A stretch of DNA of 64,000 nucleotides. Origin: a virus. A program made the translations under genes and the position numbers. Under the pieces are notes generated by a model. The model was not told the DNA's origin. It made no database searches and saw only the letters and a list, made by a program, of their open reading frames with translations. Shown here in pieces: positions 54,724-62,188 of the stretch (its first letter is position 1; every line of letters starts with the position of its first letter). Where the stretch lies: IMG/VR virus record IMGVR_UViG_3300023174_000045, positions 124,001 to 188,000 of that record; one strand, 5' to 3'.

Positions 54724-54951
54724 ATGAAATCGATCAAAGAACAGTTTCCCGGCATCATGGTCCTGGACACAGAGCCTGTCATGGTTGAGAATTTTTTCAG
54801 CGGTGAGACTTGTGTGCTCTCCCCTGATGAGGTTGCAGTGTACGATTACCTCAAAGGCTGTGAGCTTGTGGGTGACTACAAAATGCTACAAAAAGCCCTG
54901 GACTGGTTCCGTGAGCACAATGCAGAAGCATACATGACCCTGCTGGACTAA
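54724..54951 (+). CDS. hypothetical small protein
   Basis: 75 residues: MKSIKEQFPGIMVLDTEPVM, then SPDEVAVYDYLKGCELVGDYKMLQKALDWFREHN. AAGGAGCCAGCA precedes the ATG at 54724; an earlier in-frame codon overlaps the promoter. Single-gene unit between two stereotyped promoters. Confidence 0.65.
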   Translation: MKSIKEQFPGIMVLDTEPVMVENFFSGETCVLSPDEVAVYDYLKGCELVGDYKMLQKALDWFREHNAEAYMTLLD

Positions 54952-54970
54952 TGTAATACTTAGGTAGTAC

Positions 54971-54999
54971 TTGACCAGAAATTCCCAATTTGCTATAAT
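54971..54999 (+). promoter_or_regulatory. stereotyped promoter
   Basis: TTGACC (54971-54976), 17-bp spacer, TATAAT (54994-54999), preceded by TAATACTTAGGTAGTACT. Confidence 0.78.
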
Positions 55000-55030
55000 A
55001 TAGGCATAGTTTAACAAAAAGGAGCCGGTA

Positions 55031-55216
55031 ATGAAGATCACAATTTCTGTTCCAAAATCTGCTGTCAAAGCAGTCAAAGAGTATGCCAAAGAGATCAATG
55101 GCAAGGCTCCCTCCAAAGAAGAACTGGCCAAGTTCTTTGCCCAGGACATCCAGGGCTTGTACGGCGACACTTTTGACGAAGGTATTGAAGACGCTGTTGA
55201 ATGCTATTTCGGTTGA
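55031..55216 (+). CDS. hypothetical small protein
   Basis: 61 residues, Lys-rich helical N-half (KSAVKAVKEYAKEINGK), acidic C-half (GDTFDEGIEDAVECYFG). AAAGGAGCC before the ATG. Its stop codon overlaps the -35 of the next promoter. Confidence 0.62.
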   Translation: MKITISVPKSAVKAVKEYAKEINGKAPSKEELAKFFAQDIQGLYGDTFDEGIEDAVECYFG

Positions 55217-55241
55217 CCAATAATTGCCAAACTGTTATAAT
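55213..55241 (+). promoter_or_regulatory. stereotyped promoter
   Basis: TTGACC (55213-55218), 17-bp spacer AATAATTGCCAAACTGT (identical to 53772 promoter), TATAAT (55236-55241). Confidence 0.8.
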
Positions 55242-55271
55242 AGTCACATACAAAGCAAAAAGGAGCCAGTG

Positions 55272-55544
55272 ATGAGAAAAGCGTTTGAAGGACTTACTAC
55301 CAAAGAAATCCGTGAAGTGGGCATGTACGGTTGCACAGAAGCGCAGATGCGTGAAGCAGTGGAATCCAGTAGCACTTTCCGTTTTTCAGGACCTGCTATG
55401 GTTGTGGCGTCAATGATGAGTGATGCACAGGAAATGATGGCATACGAACAGCCTGACTTCAACACCATCGAAGATCAGCGCCAACTGCTGAACCGTGCAA
55501 AATTTGTTTTATTCACTTACATCATGGACCGGGAGACAGCATAA
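55272..55544 (+). CDS. hypothetical protein
   Basis: 90 residues: MRKAFEGLTTKEIREVGMYG, SGPAMVVASMMSDAQEMMAYEQ, ending MDRETA. AAAAAGGAGCC leader shared with the genes at 34215, 54724 and 55031. Opens a coupled operon through 56398. Confidence 0.65.
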   Translation: MRKAFEGLTTKEIREVGMYGCTEAQMREAVESSSTFRFSGPAMVVASMMSDAQEMMAYEQPDFNTIEDQRQLLNRAKFVLFTYIMDRETA

Positions 55545-55807
55545 TGAAAATTCTAATTTGGAAAAGCCACGGTGACATCCGTGTTTATGATGTTTCTACT
55601 CCTGACAAACTACGTGCTCAGATTGAAGATGCCATTGATTGTCTAGATGGGTGGGGATTGGAAAAGGAAGTTGAATTGCTTCAAAAGCATATTGAAAAAC
55701 ATCCTAATGACCTTGTGGAATTGAGCCGAGCAGTTAACCAAATCATGATGGCAGTTGGAGACGAGGAAGAGATGTTTGAACAATTTTATATTGGGGAATT
55801 AGAATGA
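55544..55807 (+). CDS. hypothetical protein
   Basis: 87 residues, helical and acidic (WGLEKEVELLQKHIEKHPNDLVEL, then VGDEEEMFEQFYIGELE). TAATG-coupled to the gene before, ATGA-coupled to the gene after. Function unknown. Confidence 0.6.
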   Translation: MKILIWKSHGDIRVYDVSTPDKLRAQIEDAIDCLDGWGLEKEVELLQKHIEKHPNDLVELSRAVNQIMMAVGDEEEMFEQFYIGELE

Positions 55808-55998
55808 GCGAGAAGTTAGCACAGGCTGAGGCCAGATTCGACGAACTGGTTGATGCTGTTCAAGCATTGTCCAAAAAGATGACTGAGTTTCGTAGACTTT
55901 ATGAGCCCGAGTGTGTGGACTTCAATCAGATCAATGAATTGTTATACGACATGCTGGGCGAAATTGATGACCAATTGATTGAGGAGAATTTTGAATGA
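55804..55998 (+). CDS. hypothetical small helical protein
   Basis: 64 residues, coiled-coil-like (KLAQAEARFDELVDAVQALSKKMTEF). ATGA-coupled on both sides. Confidence 0.6.
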   Translation: MSEKLAQAEARFDELVDAVQALSKKMTEFRRLYEPECVDFNQINELLYDMLGEIDDQLIEENFE

Positions 55999-56210
55999 CA
56001 CAGGATGTGATTGGTCGTGAGATCACCGTGGGTTCGGCAGTGTTTTACAACGGTGTCTTGTACAAGGTCACCAAGACCAAAGGCCACATGATTGGCATGA
56101 ACTACCTGCGTGGGCACTACCAACTGGTCAGGGACAAAACCAAGCCTGGAAGAGAATGTTGCATTGTTGAAGGCCCGGCACTGACAGCATATTTGTTGGC
56201 CAAACAATAA
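55995..56210 (+). CDS. hypothetical small beta-rich protein
   Basis: 71 residues: IGREITVGSAVFYNGVLYKVTKTKG suggests an SH3-like barrel. ATGA-coupled to the gene before; RBS for the HTH peptide follows (AAAGGAAACCAAG). Confidence 0.6.
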   Translation: MTQDVIGREITVGSAVFYNGVLYKVTKTKGHMIGMNYLRGHYQLVRDKTKPGRECCIVEGPALTAYLLAKQ

Positions 56211-56221
56211 AGGAAACCAAG

Positions 56222-56398
56222 ATGAGCATGAGCGACATCAGCATTGACATTCAGAACATGTTGGAAGACGGCGACCACCCCACAGTGATTGCTAGGGTGT
56301 TGGGCGTTCCATTGGCTTGGGTGTACAACACCCTGGAACAAATGGATCCTGACACCATTGAAGAAGACCGTTGCAGACTTGCAACAGGCTACAATTGA
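56222..56398 (+). CDS. 58-residue helix-turn-helix protein
   Basis: MSMSDISIDIQNMLEDGDHP leads into TVIARVLGVPLAWVYNTLEQM, an HTH of the transposase/sigma-region-4 kind. Like the peptide at 36318 it is little more than an HTH. AAAGGAAACC before the ATG. Its stop overlaps the -35 of the moxR promoter, so it could act on it. Confidence 0.55.
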   Translation: MSMSDISIDIQNMLEDGDHPTVIARVLGVPLAWVYNTLEQMDPDTIEEDRCRLATGYN

Positions 56399-56423
56399 CC
56401 ACAAATTCAACTTCAGCTACAAT
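56395..56423 (+). promoter_or_regulatory. promoter of moxR-like gene
   Basis: TTGACC (56395-56400), 17-bp spacer, TACAAT (56418-56423). Confidence 0.75.
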
Positions 56424-56464
56424 AACGACTTAACTTATTTTTAACCCCCGAAAGGAAACAGCCC

Positions 56465-57556
56465 ATGTCAGCAGTATCAGATGCACGTACAGTAACCAGT
56501 GCCCAAGTTCGCAAATCAATCATGCATGCGTTTAAGAAAAAGCGCCCTATGTTTTTGTGGGGTCCTCCCGGCATCGGCAAGAGCGAAGTTGTGGCTGGCA
56601 TCACCGAAGAACTTGGTGGCTTGATGATTGACTTGCGCCTGGGTCAAATGGAGCCCACAGACATTCGTGGTATTCCGTTTTACAACAAAGACATCGGCAA
56701 GATGGATTGGGCTCCTCCTGTGGAGATGCCCGATGAAGAAACTGCCAGCCAGTACCCTGTGGTGGTGTTGTTCTTGGACGAGATGAACTCGGCTCCAGCG
56801 TCAGTGCAAAGTGCCGCATATCAGTTGATTTTGAATCGACGCATTGGCAAGTATCGACTGCCTGACAATGTGGTAATGGTTGCTGCCGGTAACCGTGAGA
56901 GTGACAAAGGTGTCACATTCCGCATGCCTACTCCACTGGCAAATCGTTTTGTTCACCAAGAAATGCGTGTGGACTTTGCATCTTGGCAAGAGTGGGCTGT
57001 TAAAAACAACATCCACAAGGACGTGGTGGGTTACTTGAGTTTTGCCAAGCAAGACTTGTATGATTTTGATGCCAAGTCCAGTTCACGTGCGTTTGCTACA
57101 CCACGCTCATGGAGTTTTGTGAGTGAGTTGTTGGCAGATGAATGTGATGAGGACACAGAAATGAACCTGATTGCAGGTACTGTGGGCGAGGGTCTTGCAG
57201 TTAAGTTCAAGGCTCACCGCAAAGTGTCTGGACGCATGCCACAGCCCTCGGACATCTTGAGTGGCAAGGTCACTGACTTGAATGTAAAAGAGGTGAGTGC
57301 CATGTACAGTTTGGTGATCTCCATGTGCTACGAACTCAAAGACGCCATCGAGCAAAAGAAAGTTGGCGACAAAGAGTTCCATGAAATGTCCAACAACTTT
57401 TTGACATACATGATGAAGAACTTTGAAACTGAGCTGGTGGTGTTGGGTGCTCGTATTGCACTGACAACTTACTTGTTGCCAATGCAACCCACCAAGATCA
57501 AGTGCTTTGACGAGTTCCACAGCCGCTACGGCAAGTACATTTTGCAAGCCAACTGA
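56465..57556 (+). CDS. MoxR-type AAA+ ATPase
   Basis: 363 residues. Walker A FLWGPPGIGKSEV (~30-42), Walker B VVLFLDEMNSA, sensor-1 VVMVAAGNRES and arginine-finger region TPLANRFVH are all present. LGQMEPTDIRGIP is the typical MoxR block. MoxR ATPases work as chaperones with VWA proteins; the VWA/peptidase gene is four genes downstream. Own promoter and a strong terminator isolate the gene. Confidence 0.9.
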   Translation: MSAVSDARTVTSAQVRKSIMHAFKKKRPMFLWGPPGIGKSEVVAGITEELGGLMIDLRLGQMEPTDIRGIPFYNKDIGKMDWAPPVEMPDEETASQYPVVVLFLDEMNSAPASVQSAAYQLILNRRIGKYRLPDNVVMVAAGNRESDKGVTFRMPTPLANRFVHQEMRVDFASWQEWAVKNNIHKDVVGYLSFAKQDLYDFDAKSSSRAFATPRSWSFVSELLADECDEDTEMNLIAGTVGEGLAVKFKAHRKVSGRMPQPSDILSGKVTDLNVKEVSAMYSLVISMCYELKDAIEQKKVGDKEFHEMSNNFLTYMMKNFETELVVLGARIALTTYLLPMQPTKIKCFDEFHSRYGKYILQAN

Positions 57557-57563
57557 TTGGGGG

Positions 57564-57606
57564 TGGGTGGTGCAGTCTACTAGGGCTGTGACTGCGCCAC
57601 CCTTTT
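57564..57606 (+). terminator. strong terminator after moxR-like gene
   Basis: GGGTGGTGCAGTC (57564-57576) pairs with GACTGCGCCACCC (57589-57601), 13 bp with one G-U, then TTTTT. Confidence 0.88.
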
Positions 57607-57609
57607 TCT

Positions 57610-57942
57610 ATGAACTACGAAATTGTCAAATTAAATGGTCGCAATGCTTGGAGCAAGATCTATCGGTACACCATTGAGTTTCCCAAGGGTGATTACAGCA
57701 GTGGTGTGCTGGAGTTTGATCGAGCCCGACGTTGGTTCAACCGCACTTATGGTTACAGCACAGATGTCCGAACACAGAATGAAATTGCTGAACAACTCAA
57801 TGACCGAATACCAGAAAGCCATCAATCAGATGATCTAAACTTGTTGTGGGCTTACAGCACTGAGTATCGCAACTACCGAATCTACGTGGCTTCGGACAAA
57901 GAGTTGATGTTTTTTGAACTTGCACATTCTGGCACTGCATGA
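57610..57942 (+). CDS. hypothetical protein
   Basis: 110 residues: NAWSKIYRYTIEFPKGDYSS, RARRWFNRTYGYSTDVRTQNE, then LWAYSTEYRNYRIYVASDKEL, mixed alpha/beta. Begins 3 bases after the terminator's T run without a visible RBS; ATGA-coupled to the next gene. Confidence 0.55.
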   Translation: MNYEIVKLNGRNAWSKIYRYTIEFPKGDYSSGVLEFDRARRWFNRTYGYSTDVRTQNEIAEQLNDRIPESHQSDDLNLLWAYSTEYRNYRIYVASDKELMFFELAHSGTA

Positions 57943-58178
57943 AACACTGGCGTCATGAATATCATGTCCGGGTTGATGCTGTTCCACGTATTCGTTGGTG
58001 CAGAAAGAACTTGGGAGACCATGGAGACCGTTGGGACTATTTGAGTGGCAAAAACATTGTAGTCATATACATCATGAGCGACGAGGATGCCGCACTGTAC
58101 GACAAGCATTGGAGATTTTGGAATGTCCTTAAAGGTGACCACAAAGAAGAATCTCATTATTTTTCACAATCCCGATGA
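57939..58178 (+). CDS. hypothetical small protein
   Basis: 79 residues, basic and aromatic (MKHWRHEYHVRVDAVPRIRW), ending KEESHYFSQSR, with KNIVVIYIMSDEDAALYDKHW central. ATGA-coupled to the gene before; overlaps the next gene by 56 bp in another frame. Confidence 0.55.
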   Translation: MKHWRHEYHVRVDAVPRIRWCRKNLGDHGDRWDYLSGKNIVVIYIMSDEDAALYDKHWRFWNVLKGDHKEESHYFSQSR

Positions 58179-58434
58179 GTGGGCTCAGGTACTGGACCGC
58201 TTGGAACAGGATTTTGGTTTTTCCATTCGCATGCGGCATGTGATGCGGCGTGAACTGGGTTTTACCGCACGTGACCATCGTGGGTTGGTACCTAATCGCA
58301 AACTGGGGGAAATGTGGGCCGTGCTTCAATCACAGGAAATTGAGGATGCACCAGGGCACCACTATGAACAGCAAGTGCATTTGGACTTCTACACAGAGTA
58401 CGCACAGTCATGGTTCATACTAAAGTATTTGTAA
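58123..58434 (+). CDS. hypothetical protein
   Basis: 103 residues: TTKKNLIIFHNPDEWAQVLDRLEQDFGF then HVMRRELGFTARDHRGLV. The start at 58123 lies inside the previous gene; an upstream in-frame codon at 58087 lies deeper inside it. Together with the two genes before, it sits between the MoxR ATPase and its likely VWA partner. The closing parts (HLDFYTEYAQSWFILKYL here, WAYSTEYRNYRIYV at 57610, ending in short aromatic strands) are loosely alike. Confidence 0.55.
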   Translation: MSLKVTTKKNLIIFHNPDEWAQVLDRLEQDFGFSIRMRHVMRRELGFTARDHRGLVPNRKLGEMWAVLQSQEIEDAPGHHYEQQVHLDFYTEYAQSWFILKYL

Positions 58435-58449
58435 TACTCAAGTACTACA

Positions 58450-58478
58450 TTGACCATTAATTCACGATCTGCTATAAT
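58450..58478 (+). promoter_or_regulatory. stereotyped promoter of VWA gene
   Basis: TTGACC (58450-58455), 17-bp spacer, TATAAT (58473-58478), preceded by GTAATACTCAAGTACTAC. Confidence 0.78.
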
Positions 58479-58501
58479 ACATGAAACAAACAAGGAATCG
58501 C

Positions 58502-59806
58502 ATGCACTATTTTAACCCTGACGTACTACATGCCACAGCAGGCACCACTGCCACAAAAGATGACGCAAAGAAATTTGCCAACTTGATCGGTCCCATGGAC
58601 ATGAAACTGGATCGAGTTGTGCGTGAAAAATTGATTTCAGCCCGTGTGGGTTTGTTGCTGAAAGCAAGTTTTTTTGGCAACCTTGCAACACGTTTGAAAC
58701 TGGTCAATGCTGATGAGTGGTGTCCCACTGCCGCAACAGACGGACGCAATTTTTACTACAACACTCGCTTCATTGAGATGTTGCGCCCCAAAGAAATTGA
58801 GTTTTTGTTTGGACATGAAGTGTTGCATTGTGTATATGATCACTTTGGACGCCGCGGTGATCGTGACCCACAGTTGTGGAACATTGCCAATGATTATTGT
58901 GTGAATGGTGACTTGGTAAAGCACAATGTGGGTGAGAAGATCACTAGTGTGCCGTGTTTGTATGACCGCAAGTATGACGGCATGAGCTCGGAAGAAGTGT
59001 ACGATGCCTTGTACGAAAATGCTGAAAAGATTGACATTGGCAAATTGCTGGATCAAATGATTGACGAGCACTTGGACGGTGATGGCGAAGGTGACGGCGA
59101 CGAGGACGGTGAAGGCAAGGGTCGTCCCAAGTTGAGCGCTGAAGAAAAACAGGCCATCAAGGACGAGATCAAAGAAGCCATGTTGGCGGCTGCCGCTACT
59201 GTGGACGGTGCTGGTAACTTGCCCGCAGGTGTCAAGCGACTGATCCAACAGCTGACAGAACCCCAGATGAACTGGCGTGAGATCTTGCGCATGAACTTGG
59301 AGAGCACCATCAAAGCCGACTACACCTGGATGCGGGCCAGCCGCAAAGGTTGGCACATGGATGCAGTCATGCCCGGCCAAAAGCCCGATGAAATGATTGA
59401 CATTGCAGTGATGTTGGATGCATCTGGTTCAATCTCGGAATCCATGCTCAAGGACTTCTTGAGTGAAATCCAAGGCATCATGGACTCGTTCCCTGCATAC
59501 AAGATTCATGTTGTGACATTTGATACCGAAGCATACAATCCTGCACAATATGACTCGGACAATCTTGACAGCATGATTGACTATGAAGTGTCCGGTGGTG
59601 GTGGTACTGATTTTGATTGTATCTTCACCTACTTGAAGGAAGAGGAAATCACACCACGCCGACTCATCGTGTTCACAGACGGCTACCCGTTTGGTTCATG
59701 GGGTGACGCCGAATACTGCGACACCACCTGGATATTGCATGGTACCACAACCATTGTTCCACCCTGGGGCACACATGCCTACTACGACGAGAACAAGGAA
59801 GATTGA
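58502..59806 (+). CDS. DUF2201-like metallopeptidase + VWA protein
   Basis: 434 residues. The N-terminal domain has the zinc motif HEVLHCVYDHFG (HExxH) within EIEFLFGHEVLHC; an acidic linker (GDGEGDGDEDGEGKG) follows, then a VWA domain with MIDAS DASGS (D-x-S-x-S) and GGGGTDF. The layout is that of DUF2201 proteins genetically paired with MoxR ATPases. The start at 58502 (AAGGAATCGC upstream) is preferred over 58481, which lies 3 bases after the -10. Confidence 0.85.
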   Translation: MHYFNPDVLHATAGTTATKDDAKKFANLIGPMDMKLDRVVREKLISARVGLLLKASFFGNLATRLKLVNADEWCPTAATDGRNFYYNTRFIEMLRPKEIEFLFGHEVLHCVYDHFGRRGDRDPQLWNIANDYCVNGDLVKHNVGEKITSVPCLYDRKYDGMSSEEVYDALYENAEKIDIGKLLDQMIDEHLDGDGEGDGDEDGEGKGRPKLSAEEKQAIKDEIKEAMLAAAATVDGAGNLPAGVKRLIQQLTEPQMNWREILRMNLESTIKADYTWMRASRKGWHMDAVMPGQKPDEMIDIAVMLDASGSISESMLKDFLSEIQGIMDSFPAYKIHVVTFDTEAYNPAQYDSDNLDSMIDYEVSGGGGTDFDCIFTYLKEEEITPRRLIVFTDGYPFGSWGDAEYCDTTWILHGTTTIVPPWGTHAYYDENKED

Positions 59807-59817
59807 GGAGTGCCGGA

Positions 59818-60096
59818 ATGAACGAACGAATTCAAGAACTTGCCCAACAATCACAACTTGCAGAGTTGTATGACCGCTATGTTGAACAATGTATGAAAAA
59901 TGCCGACGACGATATTCTTGATTACGATGTGATTGTTAAAGAGTTTGCCGAGTTGTTTGTGCAGGAATGTGCCCAAGTTTGTGAGCCGACACTGGATGAA
60001 CCTTACGAGGATATGACTGAATTTGGCAAAGGGTTAGTTGAAGGGCAAGATATTGCCATTGAACGAATCAAAAAACATTTCGGAGTCGAAGAATGA
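59818..60096 (+). CDS. MNERI-family small protein 1
   Basis: 92 residues: MNERIQELAQQ at the start, EFAELFVQECAQVCEPTLDE in the middle, IERIKKHFGVEE at the end. First of a tandem family with the same start and end. Its last codons contain the GGAG that serves as RBS for the next gene. Very close in its C-half to copy 4 (CEPVLDEPYEDMSEFDKGLVEGQ). Function unknown; the family is frequent in T4-like phages. Confidence 0.7.
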   Translation: MNERIQELAQQSQLAELYDRYVEQCMKNADDDILDYDVIVKEFAELFVQECAQVCEPTLDEPYEDMTEFGKGLVEGQDIAIERIKKHFGVEE

Positions 60097-60224
60097 AAAC
60101 CGTGTTTGCTATTGTAGGTGCGTTCACTGTGGCTCTAGGCATCCTTGGAGCATTTGGTGTTGGCCACTTTGTTATGATCTACAGTCCAGATAAAATTTCC
60201 TGCGTCAAAGGAGTTGAAGCGTGA
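60093..60224 (+). CDS. 43-residue membrane peptide
   Basis: MKTVFAIVGAFTVALGILGA, then FGVGHFVMIYSPDK: one membrane helix or an uncleaved signal. ATGA-coupled to copy 1, GTGA-coupled to the next gene. Confidence 0.55.
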   Translation: MKTVFAIVGAFTVALGILGAFGVGHFVMIYSPDKISCVKGVEA

Positions 60225-60385
60225 GCAACCTTTGGTTTAACATTAGATTTGGTACTAGGCATTTTCAGTTCTCACGTGACTGGGAGATTTCGTTCAGGGT
60301 CAACTCCTACTGGATTGAGAATCCGCCTGCCAAGTGGTTTGAAGTATACTGCCTGTTTGGGCATCATTTCGGAGTTGAAGAATGA
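60221..60385 (+). CDS. 54-residue protein ending in the MNERI-family tail
   Basis: GTG start forming GTGA with the previous stop. MSNLWFNIRFGTRHFQFSRD is unrelated to the family, but it ends GHHFGVEE, the same tail and the same embedded RBS (GGAGTTGAAGAATGA). Looks like a gene inserted between family junctions. Confidence 0.55.
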   Translation: MSNLWFNIRFGTRHFQFSRDWEISFRVNSYWIENPPAKWFEVYCLFGHHFGVEE

Positions 60386-60576
60386 ACACAGCAGTATTTT
60401 CAGCCGCAGTTTGGGTATTGGTTACATCATTTGTTGATTCACACGGTGGTGGTAGCGTAACTTATAGTCCACCTTTGAAAGACCTACCGTCGTGTGAATA
60501 CTTACAAAAGAGTTTGCCTGATTCAGTATCATACCGTACTCGGTGTGTTCAAATTAACATGGCGGTGACAAAATGA
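60382..60576 (+). CDS. small protein with signal-like N-terminus
   Basis: 64 residues: MNTAVFSAAVWVLVTSFVDS is hydrophobic; the rest has two Cys (SCEYLQKSLPDS, TRCVQINMA) that might form a disulfide. ATGA-coupled on both sides. Confidence 0.55.
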   Translation: MNTAVFSAAVWVLVTSFVDSHGGGSVTYSPPLKDLPSCEYLQKSLPDSVSYRTRCVQINMAVTK

Positions 60577-60812
60577 ACGAACGAATCCGAGAACTTGCTG
60601 AACAGGCTGGGATATTAAAAGAGCAATCTGTACAAGCAAAGATAGTAAAGAATGAAGATGGAACATGGACTTCAATTTTAGAATATCCTGATTTAGAAAA
60701 GTTCGCCGAGTTATTGATCCGGCAATGTATCCAGGCCGTAAAAAATGTCGGTGGCTACAACGAAGACTATCATATGAATGCTATCAAAAAATATTTCGGA
60801 GTTGAAGAATGA
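60573..60812 (+). CDS. MNERI-family small protein 2
   Basis: 79 residues: MNERIRELAEQ, LEKFAELLIRQCIQAVKNVG, NAIKKYFGVEE. ATGA-coupled on both sides; the tail encodes the next RBS. Confidence 0.68.
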   Translation: MNERIRELAEQAGILKEQSVQAKIVKNEDGTWTSILEYPDLEKFAELLIRQCIQAVKNVGGYNEDYHMNAIKKYFGVEE

Positions 60813-61063
60813 ACGAACGAATTCGACAACTTGCTGAACAGGCTAAAATAGATTATGAATTGCTGCCTGAGATTGCACGGGAACCTGTGTGGATCGCTCT
60901 TGATGACGAACTTGAAAAGTTCGCCGAATTATTGATCCGGCAATGCATGCGTATGTGCGATTGTGCAGATGTATCATTGCTAGAACATAATCGTCCTCAA
61001 GAAGCCAGTGGTGCAGCCGGCGCTAAACAATTTATCAAAGAATGGTTTGAGGTCGAAGAATGA
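60809..61063 (+). CDS. MNERI-family small protein 3
   Basis: 84 residues: MNERIRQLAEQ, ELEKFAELLIRQCMRMCDCA, FIKEWFEVEE (variant tail). ATGA-coupled. Confidence 0.68.
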   Translation: MNERIRQLAEQAKIDYELLPEIAREPVWIALDDELEKFAELLIRQCMRMCDCADVSLLEHNRPQEASGAAGAKQFIKEWFEVEE

Positions 61064-61245
61064 ACGATTGGATTCAAGAACTTGAAGCTACACTCATGGA
61101 TCTATACCAGGGTCGACGGGTGGTTGTGCCACATGATATCGACCATGCTCATAACATGCTGATGGTGGCGGGTGCCTATATTCAACATGACAAACAGCGC
61201 ATGTGGAGCACACTAACGGAGATGAAAAGTGAACGAACGAATTAA
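61060..61245 (+). CDS. hypothetical small protein
   Basis: 61 residues: MNDWIQELEATLMDLYQGRR, then DIDHAHNMLMVAGAYIQHDK. Only the first residues recall the MNERI start, so it may be a diverged member that lost the tail. Overlaps copy 4. Confidence 0.55.
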   Translation: MNDWIQELEATLMDLYQGRRVVVPHDIDHAHNMLMVAGAYIQHDKQRMWSTLTEMKSERTN

Positions 61246-61486
61246 GGAACTTGCTGAACAGGCTACATCAATTGTAGAAATGGTAGGGCCCGAAGGTTAT
61301 ACCAGCAGTTATGCCAAATTTGATAGGGAAAAGTTCGCCGAGTTATTGATTCAGCAATGTATCAACGTTTGTGAGCCAGTTTTAGACGAACCGTATGAGG
61401 ATATGAGTGAGTTTGACAAAGGGTTAGTCGAAGGACAGGATGTTGCAGTAGAAAAGATCAAACAACATTTCGGAGTTGAAGAATGA
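61229..61486 (+). CDS. MNERI-family small protein 4
   Basis: 85 residues from a GTG: NERIKELAEQATSIVEMVG, REKFAELLIQQCINVCEPVL, VEKIKQHFGVEE. C-half nearly identical to copy 1, pointing to recent duplication or recombination. Confidence 0.68.
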   Translation: MNERIKELAEQATSIVEMVGPEGYTSSYAKFDREKFAELLIQQCINVCEPVLDEPYEDMSEFDKGLVEGQDVAVEKIKQHFGVEE

Positions 61487-61531
61487 AGCCAAACACACAG
61501 GCGTGGCGAGCATGGATGTTGGAGATCTACT

Positions 61532-61756
61532 ATGAATGAACGAATTAAAGAACTTGCTCAACAGGCTGAAATCTATGCTGGCGATCTGATAGATCAGGGT
61601 GCTGATTACGATCAGTATCCACGCTATTACACAGAAAAGTTAACCGAGTTAATGGTCCGGGAATGTTATGTGGCATTGTTTCCTGCCCTGCGTGACATGA
61701 TCAGCCGTGGACAAGCATACGACATGATTCGACAACACTTTGGAGTTGAAGAATGA
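61532..61756 (+). CDS. MNERI-family small protein 5
   Basis: 74 residues: MNERIKELAQQAEIYAGDLI, TEKLTELMVRECYVALFPAL, DMIRQHFGVEE. The most diverged member in the middle. The tail again encodes the RBS for the following gene. Confidence 0.68.
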   Translation: MNERIKELAQQAEIYAGDLIDQGADYDQYPRYYTEKLTELMVRECYVALFPALRDMISRGQAYDMIRQHFGVEE

Positions 61757-62127
61757 CCGACGAAATCACTTTGGAGATGCTGGACCGCAAGACGGCATGG
61801 TGCGAGCAAAACGCATTTTGGGGGCAAGATTCGGCCATACAGCGTATGCAAGATTTTTACTTTGAAAAGACTCGAACCAGTGTGAACGAAGCCTGGCCTG
61901 AAAGTTTTACCCTGGACGATCTTGCCAAAGTATTGAATGTGGAACGTGTGAGTTATAGAGTCTATTACAGCCGGGATAATCTTACATTGAGACTGTTTGT
62001 GTTCCGTGCCCACTGCACCAAGTACGAAGAGCGCGAGATGTTGGCGTTGGGATTTGTACATGCCAAAGACGGCGATACAGACAACATCCCTGACCAACCA
62101 GTAGAAGAAGTTAAAGGAGAAGAATAA
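61753..62127 (+). CDS. hypothetical protein
   Basis: 124 residues: MTDEITLEMLDRKTAWCEQN, TLDDLAKVLNVERVSYRVYY (HTH-like helices), LFVFRAHCTKYEEREMLALG. ATGA-coupled to MNERI copy 5. Function unknown. Confidence 0.6.
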   Translation: MTDEITLEMLDRKTAWCEQNAFWGQDSAIQRMQDFYFEKTRTSVNEAWPESFTLDDLAKVLNVERVSYRVYYSRDNLTLRLFVFRAHCTKYEEREMLALGFVHAKDGDTDNIPDQPVEEVKGEE

Positions 62128-62186
62128 TGGGCAGTATCGTTGCAATGGTGGTTATTTTGTTGATTGAATTTGGAACCAAGGTGTAA
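62127..62186 (+). CDS. 19-residue hydrophobic peptide
   Basis: MGSIVAMVVILLIEFGTKV, TAATG-coupled with AAAGGAGAAG upstream. Very short, but RBS and coupling suggest translation. Confidence 0.35.
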   Translation: MGSIVAMVVILLIEFGTKV

Positions 62187-62188
62187 CC

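Noticed and set aside
58481-58501. Upstream ATG for the VWA gene
   Set aside because: It lies 3 bases after the -10 hexamer and would be upstream of or at the transcription start; the ATG at 58502 has an RBS.
58637-59380. 247-codon minus-strand frame opposite the VWA gene
   Set aside because: Shadow of a gene with clear catalytic motifs; His/Val/Phe-rich without a start signal.
61483-61539. 18-codon ORF between MNERI copies 4 and 5
   Set aside because: Coupled by ATGA but very short, no recognisable content; left out as a gene.
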